DNA from: Runella zeae DSM 19591
GTDB taxonomy: Bacteria > Bacteroidota > Bacteroidia > Cytophagales > Spirosomataceae
Direction: 5' to 3'
NCBI RefSeq assembly: GCF_000423565.1
Contig: NZ_AUIF01000041.1
Coordinates: 1-64,000 of the forward strand
Length of the DNA: 64,000 nucleotides
Below the pieces are notes generated by a model. The model did not search any database and was not told the DNA's origin. It was given only the letters and a program-made list of their open reading frames with translations. Both the position numbers and the translations under genes were made by a program. Positions 41,941-51,405 of this stretch are shown in pieces (positions within the stretch are counted from its first letter, which is position 1; every line of letters begins with the position of its first letter).

Positions 41941-44900
41941 ATGGCTTCGTTATCAACAACCAGTATTCAGCGGCCAGTATTAGCGGTAGTGATGTCGTTA
42001 ATTATCATCATTTTTGGTTTGATTGGGTTTTCATATTTGGGGGTGAGGGAGTATCCTAGCGTCGAACCACCCGTTATCAATGTCAGTACGAGCTACACCG
42101 GTGCCAATGCCGAAATCATAGAATCACAGATTACGGAGCCGCTCGAAGAGTCTATCAACGGGATTTCGGGGATTAAAACTCTGACCTCTTCAAGCCGCGA
42201 CGGACGAAGCAACATCACGGTAGAGTTTGATTTAGGAATTGATTTGGAGACAGCCGCCAACGACGTCCGCGACCGCGTATCTCGCTCTTTGGGACTACTT
42301 CCGCGCGATATAGATCCACCCATTGTTTCCAAAGCTGATGCTGATTCAAATCCCATATTTTTCTTGAATGTAAAAAGTGAGAAGCGTTCGATGCTCGACC
42401 TCAATGACGTGGTGGAGCGTCAACTCAAAGAACGTTTGCAGACGATTCCGGGCGTAAGCTCCATTCAGGTGTGGGGCGAAAAGCGCTACGCTATGCGTCT
42501 GTGGATAGACCCCCTAAAATTGGCTTCTTATCGGCTTACGGCGATTGACGTACTCAATGCCCTCACTCGCCAAAATATCGAACTTCCCTCGGGTACGATT
42601 GAAGGTGCCACTACTGAGCTGACAGTGCGTACGTTGGGGCGGCTTACTACGGCTGAGGAGTTTAACAATATGATAGTGAAAGAGGATGCTGATAGGGTCG
42701 TGAAATTTGCTGATGTAGGCCGCGCCGAACTAGCCCCCGAAAACGAGCGTACTCTTATGCGTCGCGATGGTATTCCGATGGTAGGGGTGGCCATCGTACC
42801 TCAACCGGGGGCAAACCAAATCGCGATTGTGGATGAGGTATACAAGCGTTTTGATCAAATCAAAAAAGACTTGCCTCCCGATATTGTCCCTGCGATTGGC
42901 TTTGATTATACGCGCTCAGTTCGGCGCTCGATAGAAGAGGTAGAAGAAACCATCATTGTGGCATTTGTACTGGTTGCGCTTATTATTTTTATCTTTTTGC
43001 GTGATTGGCGCAGTACGCTCATTCCCTTGACCGCCATTCCTGTCTCTCTCGTAGGTACTTTCTTTTTAATGTACATTATGGGATTCTCAATCAATGTACT
43101 GACGCTACTTGGAATAGTGCTTTCGATTGGGCTAGTAGTGGATGATGCGATTGTGGTATTAGAAAACATTTACACCAAGATAGAAGAAGGGATGTCGCCC
43201 TGGGAGGCGTCAGTGGCGGGGTCAAAAGAAATTTACTTTGCCATTATTTCTACAACCGTTACTTTGGCGGCAGTGTTTTTGCCCATTATCTTCTTACAAG
43301 GTGTTACGGGTAGGCTTTTTCGAGAGTTTGGGATTGTAGTAGCGGGTTCAGTGATCATCTCGGCATTTGTGTCGTTGACGTTGACTCCTATGTTAAGTTC
43401 AAAACTTCTCAAGACCCGTCATAAACAACCTTGGTTGTATCGAGTGACCGAACCATTTTTTGTGTGGCTCAATGAGGCCTACGAAGCTTCTTTGGCTAGC
43501 TTTATGAAAGTACGTTGGTTGGCGTGGGTATTGATGGTAGGCTTTATTGGGGTCATTTATGCGCTATTCAAATACGACGCGATTCCTTCTGAGCTGGCTC
43601 CTATGGAAGACAGACGAGGCTTGAGAGTATCTATCACCTTGCAAGAAGGAGCAACATTTGATTTTACGGACCAATTTTTGCAAGAGTTTGCCAAAGTAGT
43701 AGATGACGAAATTAGTCCTCAAGAGCAAAGTGCTTTGATTACCATCACCGCTCCAGGATTTTCGACCAATGCCACCAATACTGGTTTTGTGCGGGTGGTA
43801 TTGACCGAACCCGAAATGAGGCAGCGGTCACAGATGGAAATCTCGGAGGCTATTCAAGCCAAAGTAAAGAAGATACCGGGTGCGCGCTCTTTTGTGATTC
43901 AAGATCCTACTATCCAAACGGGGCAGCGAGGAGCCAATTTCCCCCTTCAATACGTAGTACAAGCAACTAGTTATGAAAAATTGAGGGCAATTATCCCTGA
44001 GCTCATGAAAAGGGTAAGCGAGAGTCCGATGTTGCAGGGGACAGATGTTAACCTTAAGTTTACAAAGCCCGAAATTCGCCTTGAAATTGACCGTGACAAA
44101 GCCCAAAACTTAGGGGTTTCGATTCAGGATATTGCGCAGACGCTTCAACTGGGATTGTCGGGGCGGCGGTTTGGGTATTTTTTGATGAACGGAAAACAAT
44201 ACCAAGTCATTGGACAAATCGACCGCTCAGACCGGAACGATGTTATTGATTTGAAATCACTTTTTGTAAAAAGTAACCGCAACGAACTTATTCAACTTGA
44301 TAATTTTGTCAAATTAACGGAACAAAGCTCCCCACCGCAGTTGTTCCGATTCAATCGGTCGTCAGCGGCTACGATTACCGCAAGCTTAGCCAAAGGAGTG
44401 ACGCTGGGGCAAGCTATCAATGAAATGGACAAGATCGCCAATGAAGTCTTGGACGATACTTATACTACGGCATTGGATGGTCAATCGCGTGAGTTCAAAG
44501 ATAGTTCTTCGAGTTTGTTGTTTGCATTTGCCTTGGCGCTTGTTTTGATATATCTGATTTTGGCGGCACAATTTGAGAGTTTTATTGACCCTGTTATTAT
44601 CTTATTGACGGTGCCGTTGGCAGTGTGCGGAGCGCTTTTGTCTTTGTGGGATTTTAGTCAAACCCTCAACGTGTTTAGTCAAATCGGGATTATCACTTTG
44701 GTAGGGCTTGTTACCAAAAACGGGATTTTGATTGTGGAGTTTGCCAATCAAAGAAAAGAAGCGGGATTGAGTAAAATCGAAGCTGCCAAAGAAGCATCGG
44801 CGGCGCGTTTTAGGCCTATTGTGATGACTAGCCTTTGTACTATTCTAGGAATTTTACCTATCGCGCTTGCGTTGGGAGCGGGTTCCGAAAGCCGTGTTTC

Positions 44901-45051
44901 TATGGGGATTGCAGTAGTAGGAGGGCTTTTATTCTCAACTGTTCTTACACTTTATATTATTCCAGCGATATACTCTTACCTTTCGCGGAATCTTAAACAC
45001 ACTTCAAACGAGCCTGCTCCTCAAAAGCTGGTAGTTGAAGAAAGTCAGTGA
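41941..45051 (+). CDS. RND efflux pump, HAE-1 family (AcrB-like)
   Basis: The 1036-residue inner-membrane pump has 12 helices and two large periplasmic loops. It begins with SIQRPVLAVVMS, and helix 4 holds the proton-relay pair in GLVVDDAIVVLENI. The C-terminal half has GLVTKNGILIVEFANQ with the relay Lys and RFRPIVMTSLCTILGILPIALA. It expels drugs, dyes or lipids through the adaptor encoded upstream. Length matches AcrB/MexB-type pumps. The N-terminus is very short before the first helix, as usual. Confidence 0.95.
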   Translation: MASLSTTSIQRPVLAVVMSLIIIIFGLIGFSYLGVREYPSVEPPVINVSTSYTGANAEIIESQITEPLEESINGISGIKTLTSSSRDGRSNITVEFDLGIDLETAANDVRDRVSRSLGLLPRDIDPPIVSKADADSNPIFFLNVKSEKRSMLDLNDVVERQLKERLQTIPGVSSIQVWGEKRYAMRLWIDPLKLASYRLTAIDVLNALTRQNIELPSGTIEGATTELTVRTLGRLTTAEEFNNMIVKEDADRVVKFADVGRAELAPENERTLMRRDGIPMVGVAIVPQPGANQIAIVDEVYKRFDQIKKDLPPDIVPAIGFDYTRSVRRSIEEVEETIIVAFVLVALIIFIFLRDWRSTLIPLTAIPVSLVGTFFLMYIMGFSINVLTLLGIVLSIGLVVDDAIVVLENIYTKIEEGMSPWEASVAGSKEIYFAIISTTVTLAAVFLPIIFLQGVTGRLFREFGIVVAGSVIISAFVSLTLTPMLSSKLLKTRHKQPWLYRVTEPFFVWLNEAYEASLASFMKVRWLAWVLMVGFIGVIYALFKYDAIPSELAPMEDRRGLRVSITLQEGATFDFTDQFLQEFAKVVDDEISPQEQSALITITAPGFSTNATNTGFVRVVLTEPEMRQRSQMEISEAIQAKVKKIPGARSFVIQDPTIQTGQRGANFPLQYVVQATSYEKLRAIIPELMKRVSESPMLQGTDVNLKFTKPEIRLEIDRDKAQNLGVSIQDIAQTLQLGLSGRRFGYFLMNGKQYQVIGQIDRSDRNDVIDLKSLFVKSNRNELIQLDNFVKLTEQSSPPQLFRFNRSSAATITASLAKGVTLGQAINEMDKIANEVLDDTYTTALDGQSREFKDSSSSLLFAFALALVLIYLILAAQFESFIDPVIILLTVPLAVCGALLSLWDFSQTLNVFSQIGIITLVGLVTKNGILIVEFANQRKEAGLSKIEAAKEASAARFRPIVMTSLCTILGILPIALALGAGSESRVSMGIAVVGGLLFSTVLTLYIIPAIYSYLSRNLKHTSNEPAPQKLVVEESQ

Positions 45052-45084
45052 TTTTTTTTAGTTTTCCATACCGTTTCTTGAAGA

Positions 45085-45113
45085 ACCCCTGCCGAAAGGT
45101 AGGGGTATTTTTT
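45085..45113 (+). terminator. Terminator of the RND efflux operon
   Basis: ACCCCTGCC pairs with GGTAGGGGT (one wobble) around a GAAA tetraloop and is followed by ATTTTTTT. It lies 34 nt after the pump stop. Confidence 0.85.
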
Positions 45114-45292
45114 TGTGCTTTAAGTGTAGTGGAAAATATACTAAAAATCTCAAATACAGCCTTTGTGGCTTATTTTTATATACAAAAATGGGTATTTTTT
45201 TTATACTAAAATAAAAGTATTCATGTAATTTCGTTGGTAAACTAAGGCTCATTCTTGTGCTTTTGTAAAGAAGAGCTTCTGAAAAACAACGC

Positions 45293-46180
45293 ATGAAAAC
45301 GCTTTATTTATTAATAGTAACGGGGCTGATGCTAGGAGCTTGCCGTTCGGAGTCAGAAGTGATTCCTGTGAATGAAAAACCTACCCGTGATGCACATCTT
45401 GCTCTTGGCAATCCTAGTAAAGCCACCACCAATCCCGCCAATTTAACAAACTATCTGCTTGAAAAACAAACCTATGTGGTAAGCTATAATGCTACCCTAA
45501 ATTTGACAAACTGGTGTGCATGGCATTTGTCGGAAGCTTGGAAAGGAGGAGTTGAGCGCTACACGGGTTCGTTTATTGCCGACAATACCCTGCCGGCGGG
45601 CTGGTACGTAGCTCGTCATGCAGACTATACCAACAGTGGTTTTGACCGGGGGCATCTTTGCCCTAGCGACGACCGCGATAGTACGGTAGAAGAAAATAAA
45701 AGCACGTTTTTGTTGACCAATATCGTTCCTCAAGCTCCTCAACACAACCGTCAAAGCTGGCGATTGTTGGAAGAATATTGCCGTGCGCTCATGAAAGAGG
45801 GCAATGAACTCTACATCATAGCAGGTACTTGGGGAGTAGGTGGAGAAGGTGACAACGGAGGGGCGACGAGTATTGGAAATAGCAAAATCACGGTGCCAAG
45901 CGCGCTTTGGAAAGTGATTTGTGTGTTGCCTGTGGGTTTCAATGACCTAAAGCGAGTACAAACCTCGACGCGGGTGATTGGTGTATGGATGCCCAATAAC
46001 AACGCCGTTGGTGCCCAAAAGTGGTCAACTTATCGGGTAAGCATTGATGAAATAGAGCAAAAAACAGGGCTTGATTTTTTTTCAAATGTTTCGTCAGACA
46101 TTCAAAAAGTAATTGAACAAAAAATGGATATCCAACCAATCCAAGCCCTGTTTGATGAAAGAGTAGATACAATAAATTGA
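45293..46180 (+). CDS. DNA/RNA non-specific endonuclease, lipoprotein
   Basis: The 295-residue protein starts with a lipoprotein signal (MLGAC, Cys17) and carries the beta-beta-alpha-metal nuclease site: [13 protein letters not shown] with catalytic His121, then [11 protein letters not shown] with metal ligand Asn152 and Glu160. It resembles Serratia/NucA-type nucleases that degrade extracellular DNA and RNA for phosphorus or defence. A weak promoter (GTTG, 21 nt, TGCTTTTG at 45258-45265) precedes it. It meets the converging SPFH gene with no gap (stops at 46180 and 46181). Confidence 0.93.
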   Translation: MKTLYLLIVTGLMLGACRSESEVIPVNEKPTRDAHLALGNPSKATTNPANLTNYLLEKQTYVVSYNATLNLTNWCAWHLSEAWKGGVERYTGSFIADNTLPAGWYVARHADYTNSGFDRGHLCPSDDRDSTVEENKSTFLLTNIVPQAPQHNRQSWRLLEEYCRALMKEGNELYIIAGTWGVGGEGDNGGATSIGNSKITVPSALWKVICVLPVGFNDLKRVQTSTRVIGVWMPNNNAVGAQKWSTYRVSIDEIEQKTGLDFFSNVSSDIQKVIEQKMDIQPIQALFDERVDTIN

Positions 46181-46969
46181 TTATTGTTGACCCAAAATAA
46201 TGGGGGTTCGACCGTCTGTAATGATGACCTTATTTTGGGTAGTTCTAATGGCTTCAATCCACTGCTCTTGTAATACTCTAGGCTCTAACCCACTCGCTTT
46301 GACGCGGTTGGCTTCAGCTTCAATCTTGGCTTTTTCTAGGTTCATGCGGGCTACTTCAAGTTCGTTTCTAACTTGTTCGGCTTGTTGCTTGGCATTGTTG
46401 CGTCGTTCGATAGCCTCTGCCATAGAAGCGGGTGGTTTGAGACCACTAGTAAGTGCGGTAAGGGTGAAGAATTTATTTTCAAAATCTTTTTTTAATCTCA
46501 TCTCTACCGATTGCTCGAAATTATTGAGGTTGTTCATCAGACTATCAGTACTAAAATTACGCGCTTCTTCACGGTAGGCATTGACGACTAAAGCATTTAA
46601 GACTGCCGATTCAATGTTGTCCATGATGGTATTGGCATCATCGATTCCGACGTGTTTGTAGTTGAAAATAATATCAGCCCCTTTGCCTCTGATGGCTTGA
46701 TAAGTAAGGGAGGGGTCTACCGTAAACACACCTGCATCTTTGGCAGTAATGACTACCTCGGTAGGGTCAGCTTTTTGTTCAAACATGGGTACTTGGTAGA
46801 GCTCTGTGCCTGGCCCAAGTAGCCCTTGCGAACCTGTCACTACTGAAAAATCGCCTCGGCCTTCGCGACCGTAGTTTTTCATGAGTACACCTTCGTAGTT
46901 GGGCTGAACGCGATTACAAGCAGAAAGAGCCACAACGCTCAAAATCATTAGTTTAAGAGTGTTTTTCAT
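46181..46969 (-). CDS. SPFH/band-7 (prohibitin-like) lipoprotein
   Basis: The 262-residue protein has a lipoprotein signal (ALSAC, Cys18) instead of the usual transmembrane helix. An SPFH beta domain (about 20-170: FEQKADPTEVVITAKDAGVFTVDPSL) and a charged coiled coil (about 185-240, with repeated EAxN, KQQAEQVRNELEVAR) follow. The C-terminal VIITDGRTPIILG matches prohibitin-type ends. Such proteins form large membrane-bound rings. The ATG overlaps the stop of a 57-codon membrane-protein gene (ATGA at 46966-46969), so the two are coupled. Confidence 0.85.
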   Translation of the reverse strand: MKNTLKLMILSVVALSACNRVQPNYEGVLMKNYGREGRGDFSVVTGSQGLLGPGTELYQVPMFEQKADPTEVVITAKDAGVFTVDPSLTYQAIRGKGADIIFNYKHVGIDDANTIMDNIESAVLNALVVNAYREEARNFSTDSLMNNLNNFEQSVEMRLKKDFENKFFTLTALTSGLKPPASMAEAIERRNNAKQQAEQVRNELEVARMNLEKAKIEAEANRVKASGLEPRVLQEQWIEAIRTTQNKVIITDGRTPIILGQQ

Positions 46970-47139
46970 TTGGGACGGAAGTATTTAGTGTATGGAAAAA
47001 AGATAAGAACAATAAGATGCACTATGGCAGTACCCCAAGCTAAGTAGGGGTGATTGGTTTTAAAAACCCACCAATGTACCCAAAAAGCAATGAAGTTGAG
47101 AAGTGCAAAAACAAAGACTCTGAAAAAGAAAAATTGCAT
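46966..47139 (-). CDS. Small two-helix membrane protein coupled to the SPFH gene
   Basis: This 57-residue ORF reads MQFFFFRVFVFALLNF at its start, continues with a tryptophan-rich turn (FWVHWWVFKTNHPY) and a second hydrophobic helix (AIVHLIVLIFFPY), and ends in a basic KYFRPK. The TGA stop overlaps the ATG of the SPFH lipoprotein gene, which strongly suggests it is translated and works with that protein. I do not recognise a family. It would sit in the inner membrane as a helical hairpin. Confidence 0.7.
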   Translation of the reverse strand: MQFFFFRVFVFALLNFIAFWVHWWVFKTNHPYLAWGTAIVHLIVLIFFPYTKYFRPK

Positions 47140-47465
47140 ACAAAGTGAGGGTTAGTGTTTGATTATTAAAGTATTGCAATAGTAATAGATAAGACAAGGT
47201 ATCACTACTGGATGTTTGTTTTGTAATGATATTTATTTAATGGTCGAGAAGGAAAGAGGTTTTTACTAAACGGCTTGAAAGTAAATCTAACGGCGTAAAA
47301 ATAGGGGCAGAAAGAGGAAGTTAGAATGACAAAAAATGTAGCTACATTTTTTCATTAAATTTTATTCGATTTATAATCGCCTGAAAACAAGTAGATTGGT
47401 GGTTTGGGTGTGTTCTTTTTTTATCATATTGACATTTTAAGACCTTATCATCTGTCTAGGTAAGT
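47140..47465. other. Intergenic region with a perfect palindrome
   Basis: About 325 bases between divergent genes. There is no credible open frame. It holds a perfect 22-bp palindrome at 47331-47352 and the -7 element of the downstream exporter at its right end. Confidence 0.4.
47331..47352. promoter_or_regulatory. Perfect 22-bp palindrome, possible operator
   Basis: AAAAAATGTA, GC, TACATTTTTT forms a perfect palindrome with no loop bases, which favours a dimeric protein site over an RNA hairpin. It is about 114 nt before the exporter -7 element and 190 nt from the small membrane-protein gene. The arms are AT-rich, so chance is possible. Confidence 0.35.
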
Positions 47466-47473
47466 TATCTTTG
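47466..47473 (+). promoter_or_regulatory. Candidate -7 element of the MMPL/RND exporter gene
   Basis: TATCTTTG matches TAnnTTTG exactly and lies 28 nt before the ATG at 47502. No TTTG at the -33 position. Confidence 0.5.
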
Positions 47474-47501
47474 CACCTTTCATAAAACTGGATTGGTATT
47501 T

Positions 47502-49823
47502 ATGTGGCATAAAATTGCAGATTTTATTATTCGTTTTCGACTTATACTAGTTGCGATAGTAGTATTGTCCACTGCTTTTATGGCTTATGAAGGCAGTAAA
47601 ATTGAGCTTTCGTATCAAATGGCGCGTATACTTCCGCCCAATGATCCCACCGAAAAAGAATACCAAGATTTTCGTAAACTCTTTGGCGAAGACGGCAGTG
47701 TGATGGTGATTGGTTGGGAAGATTCAAAGATGTTTGAAATTAATAAATTTCGGGATTGGACCAACTTGGCGCAACGCATCAAAGACACAAAGGGGATTAA
47801 AAACGTGATGTCGCTTGGTCATTTGTATAAAGTAGTGCGTAATGATAGTTTGAGTCGATTCGATTTTGTTCCACTGCTCAAGGGCTTACCTACTACTCAA
47901 GCAGAGGCTGATTCGATCAAAAAGCAAGTGGGTGATTTGCCTTTTTATGAGGGCTTGGTGCTCAATTCGAAGACCAATGCTACGCTTATTGTGATTACGT
48001 TCAACGAAAAAGAACTAAATTCTTCGCGACGTATTACGATTGTACAAGACATCAGAGAGATGGCAAGGGAGTTTGAAGAAAAACACAACACCTCGCTACA
48101 TTACTCAGGTATGCCTTACATCCGCACCGTGATTATGAAAAAAATCTCGGGTGAGATGCAGTTGTTTATGGGCCTAGCGGTTCTGGTGACAGGTTTTATT
48201 TTATGGGCATTTTTCAGATCGCTTCGGCTTACTATGGTTTCTATCGGTGTAGTACTGATTGGAGTCGTATTTTCGGTAGGGATACTTCAGCTTTTTGGAT
48301 ATAAAATCACCGCTTTGACAGGGCTTATTCCTCCACTGTTGATTGTAATTGGTGTGCCCAACTGCGTATTTTTACTTAATAAGTACCAAGCCGAGCTGAA
48401 ATCTCATAGCGATAAGCTTAAAGCCATTCGTGAAATGGTGGTACAGGTTGGGCTTTCTATTTTCTTAGCTAATGCCACTACGGCGATTGGCTTTGGCGTG
48501 TTTTACTTTACCAACAGTGCACTTTTGGTGGAGTTTGGGATTGTGGCTTCGATTTGTGTTATGATAACTTTTGTGTTGTGTTTGGTGCTGTTGCCGATTA
48601 CTTTGTATTATATGGATGTTCCTAAGGCGCGTCATTTGCGTCATTTGGATGGCAAATGGGCTATGGGATTCTTACACAAAGTAGATTATTTGGTACATCA
48701 TCGGCGGCGGGCTATCTATATTGCCATGGTCATTGTGATTGCGATTTCGGCCTATGGCATGACCAAAATAAAAGCCATAGGATACGTAGTGGATGATTTA
48801 CCCAAAGATGACCCTATCTATGTTGATTTGCGTTTTTTTGAATCAAATTTCAATGGAGTATTGCCATTTGAGGTCATGATTGATACCAAACAGCCTAATG
48901 GTGTTTTTGGAAATCAAGCCAAAACACTTTACAAAATCAAAGCTTTGCAAAATGAATTGGCTTCTTACAAAGAATTTTCTAAACCTATCTCAGCCGTAGA
49001 AGCCTCACGGTTTTTGTATCAAGCTTACCGAGGAGGAAATGGCAAATATTATGTATTGCCTGGGGTATTGGAGCTTTCCAAACTTACCGATTACGTAAAA
49101 AGCGAGCAGGGCGGAGCACAGCAATTAAACACTTTTTTGAATAAAGACCGTAGTATTACGCGGGTGAGTTTTCAAATGGCCGATGTGGGGTCGGAGCGTA
49201 TCAAAGAACTTATCAAGGAGATTAGGCCTAAAGTAGATTCTATTTTTAGCCCCGACCAATACAAAGTAAGTTTGACTGGACACAGTCTTGTGTTCTTAAA
49301 AAGTAACGACTATCTGTTAGGGAATCTTTATGAGAGTTTGTTGATTGCGATTGTACTGATTGCATTGGTAGGAATGGTGCTGTTCCGCTCAGTATCGATT
49401 ATTCTATTGTCTAAGTTGCCTTGTCTTATTCCTTTAGCACTTACAGCAGGTATCATGGGGTATTTTGGGATTTACTTTAAGCCTACTACTATTCTTGTAT
49501 TTAGCATTACTTTCGGTATTGCATCTGATGGTACAGTATACTTCCTGACGCGTTATCGCCAAGAAATATATCAAAGAGGACGTACCCCGTCGGAGGCGAT
49601 TACCCAATCAATTTTTGGGACGGGGTTGAGTATGATTTATACCGCAGCAATTCTTTTTTGTGGGTTTGCGATTTTTGCCGCCTCAAGTTTTGGGGGTACA
49701 GCAGCCATGGGAGTGATGGTTTCTATTACGCTGTTGGTAGCAATGTGTACCAATCTCATCTTACTGCCAGCGTTGCTATTGTCGATTGCGAAACGTCAAG
49801 GTAAAGACGTTTTGCCTTCATAA
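47502..49823 (+). CDS. RND/MMPL-family exporter (lipid- or hydrophobe-type)
   Basis: The 773-residue inner-membrane protein is shorter than AcrB-type pumps and has two sets of six helices with a periplasmic loop in each half. This is the build of MMPL/HAE-3-type exporters that move lipids, hopanoids or sterol-like compounds. Helix motifs include TALTGLIPPLLIVIGVPN and, in the second half, VFSITFGIASDGTVYFLTRYRQE with an acidic residue. The open frame begins at a TTG (47493); the ATG at 47502 is 28 nt after a good -7 element. No adaptor gene is adjacent. A perfect 21-bp hairpin ends the transcript. Confidence 0.88.
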   Translation: MWHKIADFIIRFRLILVAIVVLSTAFMAYEGSKIELSYQMARILPPNDPTEKEYQDFRKLFGEDGSVMVIGWEDSKMFEINKFRDWTNLAQRIKDTKGIKNVMSLGHLYKVVRNDSLSRFDFVPLLKGLPTTQAEADSIKKQVGDLPFYEGLVLNSKTNATLIVITFNEKELNSSRRITIVQDIREMAREFEEKHNTSLHYSGMPYIRTVIMKKISGEMQLFMGLAVLVTGFILWAFFRSLRLTMVSIGVVLIGVVFSVGILQLFGYKITALTGLIPPLLIVIGVPNCVFLLNKYQAELKSHSDKLKAIREMVVQVGLSIFLANATTAIGFGVFYFTNSALLVEFGIVASICVMITFVLCLVLLPITLYYMDVPKARHLRHLDGKWAMGFLHKVDYLVHHRRRAIYIAMVIVIAISAYGMTKIKAIGYVVDDLPKDDPIYVDLRFFESNFNGVLPFEVMIDTKQPNGVFGNQAKTLYKIKALQNELASYKEFSKPISAVEASRFLYQAYRGGNGKYYVLPGVLELSKLTDYVKSEQGGAQQLNTFLNKDRSITRVSFQMADVGSERIKELIKEIRPKVDSIFSPDQYKVSLTGHSLVFLKSNDYLLGNLYESLLIAIVLIALVGMVLFRSVSIILLSKLPCLIPLALTAGIMGYFGIYFKPTTILVFSITFGIASDGTVYFLTRYRQEIYQRGRTPSEAITQSIFGTGLSMIYTAAILFCGFAIFAASSFGGTAAMGVMVSITLLVAMCTNLILLPALLLSIAKRQGKDVLPS

Positions 49824-49875
49824 AACATTTAACCCCTGAAAGATATAAAATAAGTCTTTCAGGGGTTAAATGTTT
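49823..49875. terminator. Bidirectional terminator, perfect 21-bp stem
   Basis: The arms 49823-49843 and 49855-49875 are exact complements around an 11-base loop. The core is AACCCCTGAAAGA. It begins at the exporter stop and lies between converging genes (next stop at 49937). Confidence 0.8.
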
Positions 49876-49936
49876 AATTAATTATTTGAAAATGAGGAAA
49901 TTAAATAGTTGTTTTTAAATTTCTTAATTAACTAAT

Positions 49937-51289
49937 TTACTTCACATTAGGCAATTTTCGAGGAATCGTAAAAATTTCTGTTTGCCGCCCGTCTAGGTAT
50001 TTAAACCCTTCTTGTGTATAGTAGCCGTCTTCTTCGAGCATGATTCTAATTGTTTTTTTCCATTCGGGAATCTCGACTGCTACATTCAATTCTATGGAAT
50101 AGGCCGTATTAGGAAACAGAGGATAATCACCCGGACCTGCTACGCCTTTTTGTTGATCCCACATACCTATGGTAGGGCCCGCAGCGTGTCCATGAACCCC
50201 GATGGGGTGAGAATAAATACTAGCCGTGATTTCTTCGTTTTTTGCTTGCTCAAGCGAGGCAAGGAGCATTTGATTGCCAGTTGTACCCGATTTAAAGCGA
50301 GAAGTAAGAATGTCTTGAAGACGATTGCCTTGCGCAAAAGCTTTTTTCAAAAAAGTTGGTACTTCTGTTTCGCCTGGACGAAGCACATAGGCGTGCTGCT
50401 GTTGGTCGGTGTTGAGACGAAGGTAAGTAATGCCAAAATCACAATGTAACAAATCTCCGGGCATGATGACTTGCTGAGCAGGGCGTTTAGAAAAAGTACG
50501 AAGATGGTCAAAACTAGCCGGGTCGAAGCGTTGAATATCGACGGTGGGATGAAACCAAGTTTCTAGTCCTAAGTCGGTTACTTTTTGTCGCATCCACCAT
50601 ACTACATCGTCGGTAGTAGTAACACCCGGATGGATTACTTTTTCGGAAAAAGCTTCTTGAATGATTTCGTGAGAAATACGGCAAATAATCGGGTAAATGG
50701 CTTCTTCTTTGGCACTACGTGTTTCGAGCCATGCTACCGCCAAACGGTCAGCTGCTACGATTTTGGATTTTTGTTTTTCAGACAGATGAGCCATTAGCTC
50801 CTTTTGCTCGGTATAAGTAAGGCCATCAGCATGACCATAATCTTTAGAAAAGTTGAGAGCGATTTTTTTAGGATTACGTTGTTCGATAGCGTTGGCAAGA
50901 GCGAGCCATTGATTGGGCTGTACATTGATGTCCCACTCACCTTTTAGTAAGGTTCCTACATCATAACGAGCGATGGCTAGTTTTTCGAGTGGTTTGTCGC
51001 CACCGGCATCGTAGAAAACCATAATAGTACGTCGGCGGGCAGAAAGCCACGTACTAGGTAGCATCGTCCGCATGACGGGGTCTTCGTTGTATTCGCGGGA
51101 GATGATGACCCACATATCAATTCCCTCACGACGCATGAGCTGAGGGAGAAGATTGGTAAGACGGTCTTCCAAGATTTCGTCAACGACGCGGGCGCGATCT
51201 CGCTCAGGTAAAATGGGGTACTGAGCTGAAAGCTCGGCAGCTATTAAACAAAAACTAATGATGAGTTTGAGGAGTAAAGTTTTTTTCAT
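49937..51289 (-). CDS. M24-family metallopeptidase (Xaa-Pro aminopeptidase-like), exported
   Basis: The 450-residue protein has a signal peptide (LIAAELSAQ, cleavage near residue 22), a creatinase-like N-terminal domain (about 25-185) and a pita-bread catalytic domain. The metal ligands are visible: Asp in LLHCDFGITY, Asp in LRLNTD, His in YSHPIGVHGHAAGP, Glu in SIELNVAVEIPEW and Glu in RIMLEEDGYY. It would remove N-terminal residues before proline from peptides in the periplasm. It is monocistronic, with the TerC terminator directly upstream. Confidence 0.9.
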   Translation of the reverse strand: MKKTLLLKLIISFCLIAAELSAQYPILPERDRARVVDEILEDRLTNLLPQLMRREGIDMWVIISREYNEDPVMRTMLPSTWLSARRRTIMVFYDAGGDKPLEKLAIARYDVGTLLKGEWDINVQPNQWLALANAIEQRNPKKIALNFSKDYGHADGLTYTEQKELMAHLSEKQKSKIVAADRLAVAWLETRSAKEEAIYPIICRISHEIIQEAFSEKVIHPGVTTTDDVVWWMRQKVTDLGLETWFHPTVDIQRFDPASFDHLRTFSKRPAQQVIMPGDLLHCDFGITYLRLNTDQQQHAYVLRPGETEVPTFLKKAFAQGNRLQDILTSRFKSGTTGNQMLLASLEQAKNEEITASIYSHPIGVHGHAAGPTIGMWDQQKGVAGPGDYPLFPNTAYSIELNVAVEIPEWKKTIRIMLEEDGYYTQEGFKYLDGRQTEIFTIPRKLPNVK

Positions 51290-51346
51290 AGATAGTCGGG
51301 TTGATGAGGTGAAGTATATTTAAAAAAACGAGGGATTGGAGCCATA

Positions 51347-51394
51347 AAAAAAGCGTTGGTGTTTTATTTATGCAACAAACACCAACGCTTTTTT
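51347..51394 (-). terminator. Terminator of the TerC-family gene
   Basis: An 18-base perfect stem (51347-51364 with 51377-51394, core AAGCGTTGGTGTTT) closes a 12-base loop and ends in a T run on the minus strand. It lies 12 nt after the TerC stop. Confidence 0.85.
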
Positions 51395-51405
51395 ACCAAA
51401 AGAGA

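Noticed and set aside
46200-46577. 125-residue plus-strand frame across the SPFH gene
   Set aside because: It is antisense to the SPFH coding region, has Ser/Leu-rich composition and no family features.
40769-49823. Idea that the RND pump, nuclease, SPFH protein and MMPL exporter form one efflux island
   Set aside because: They are separated by terminators and run on both strands, with separate promoters; they appear to be independent units.
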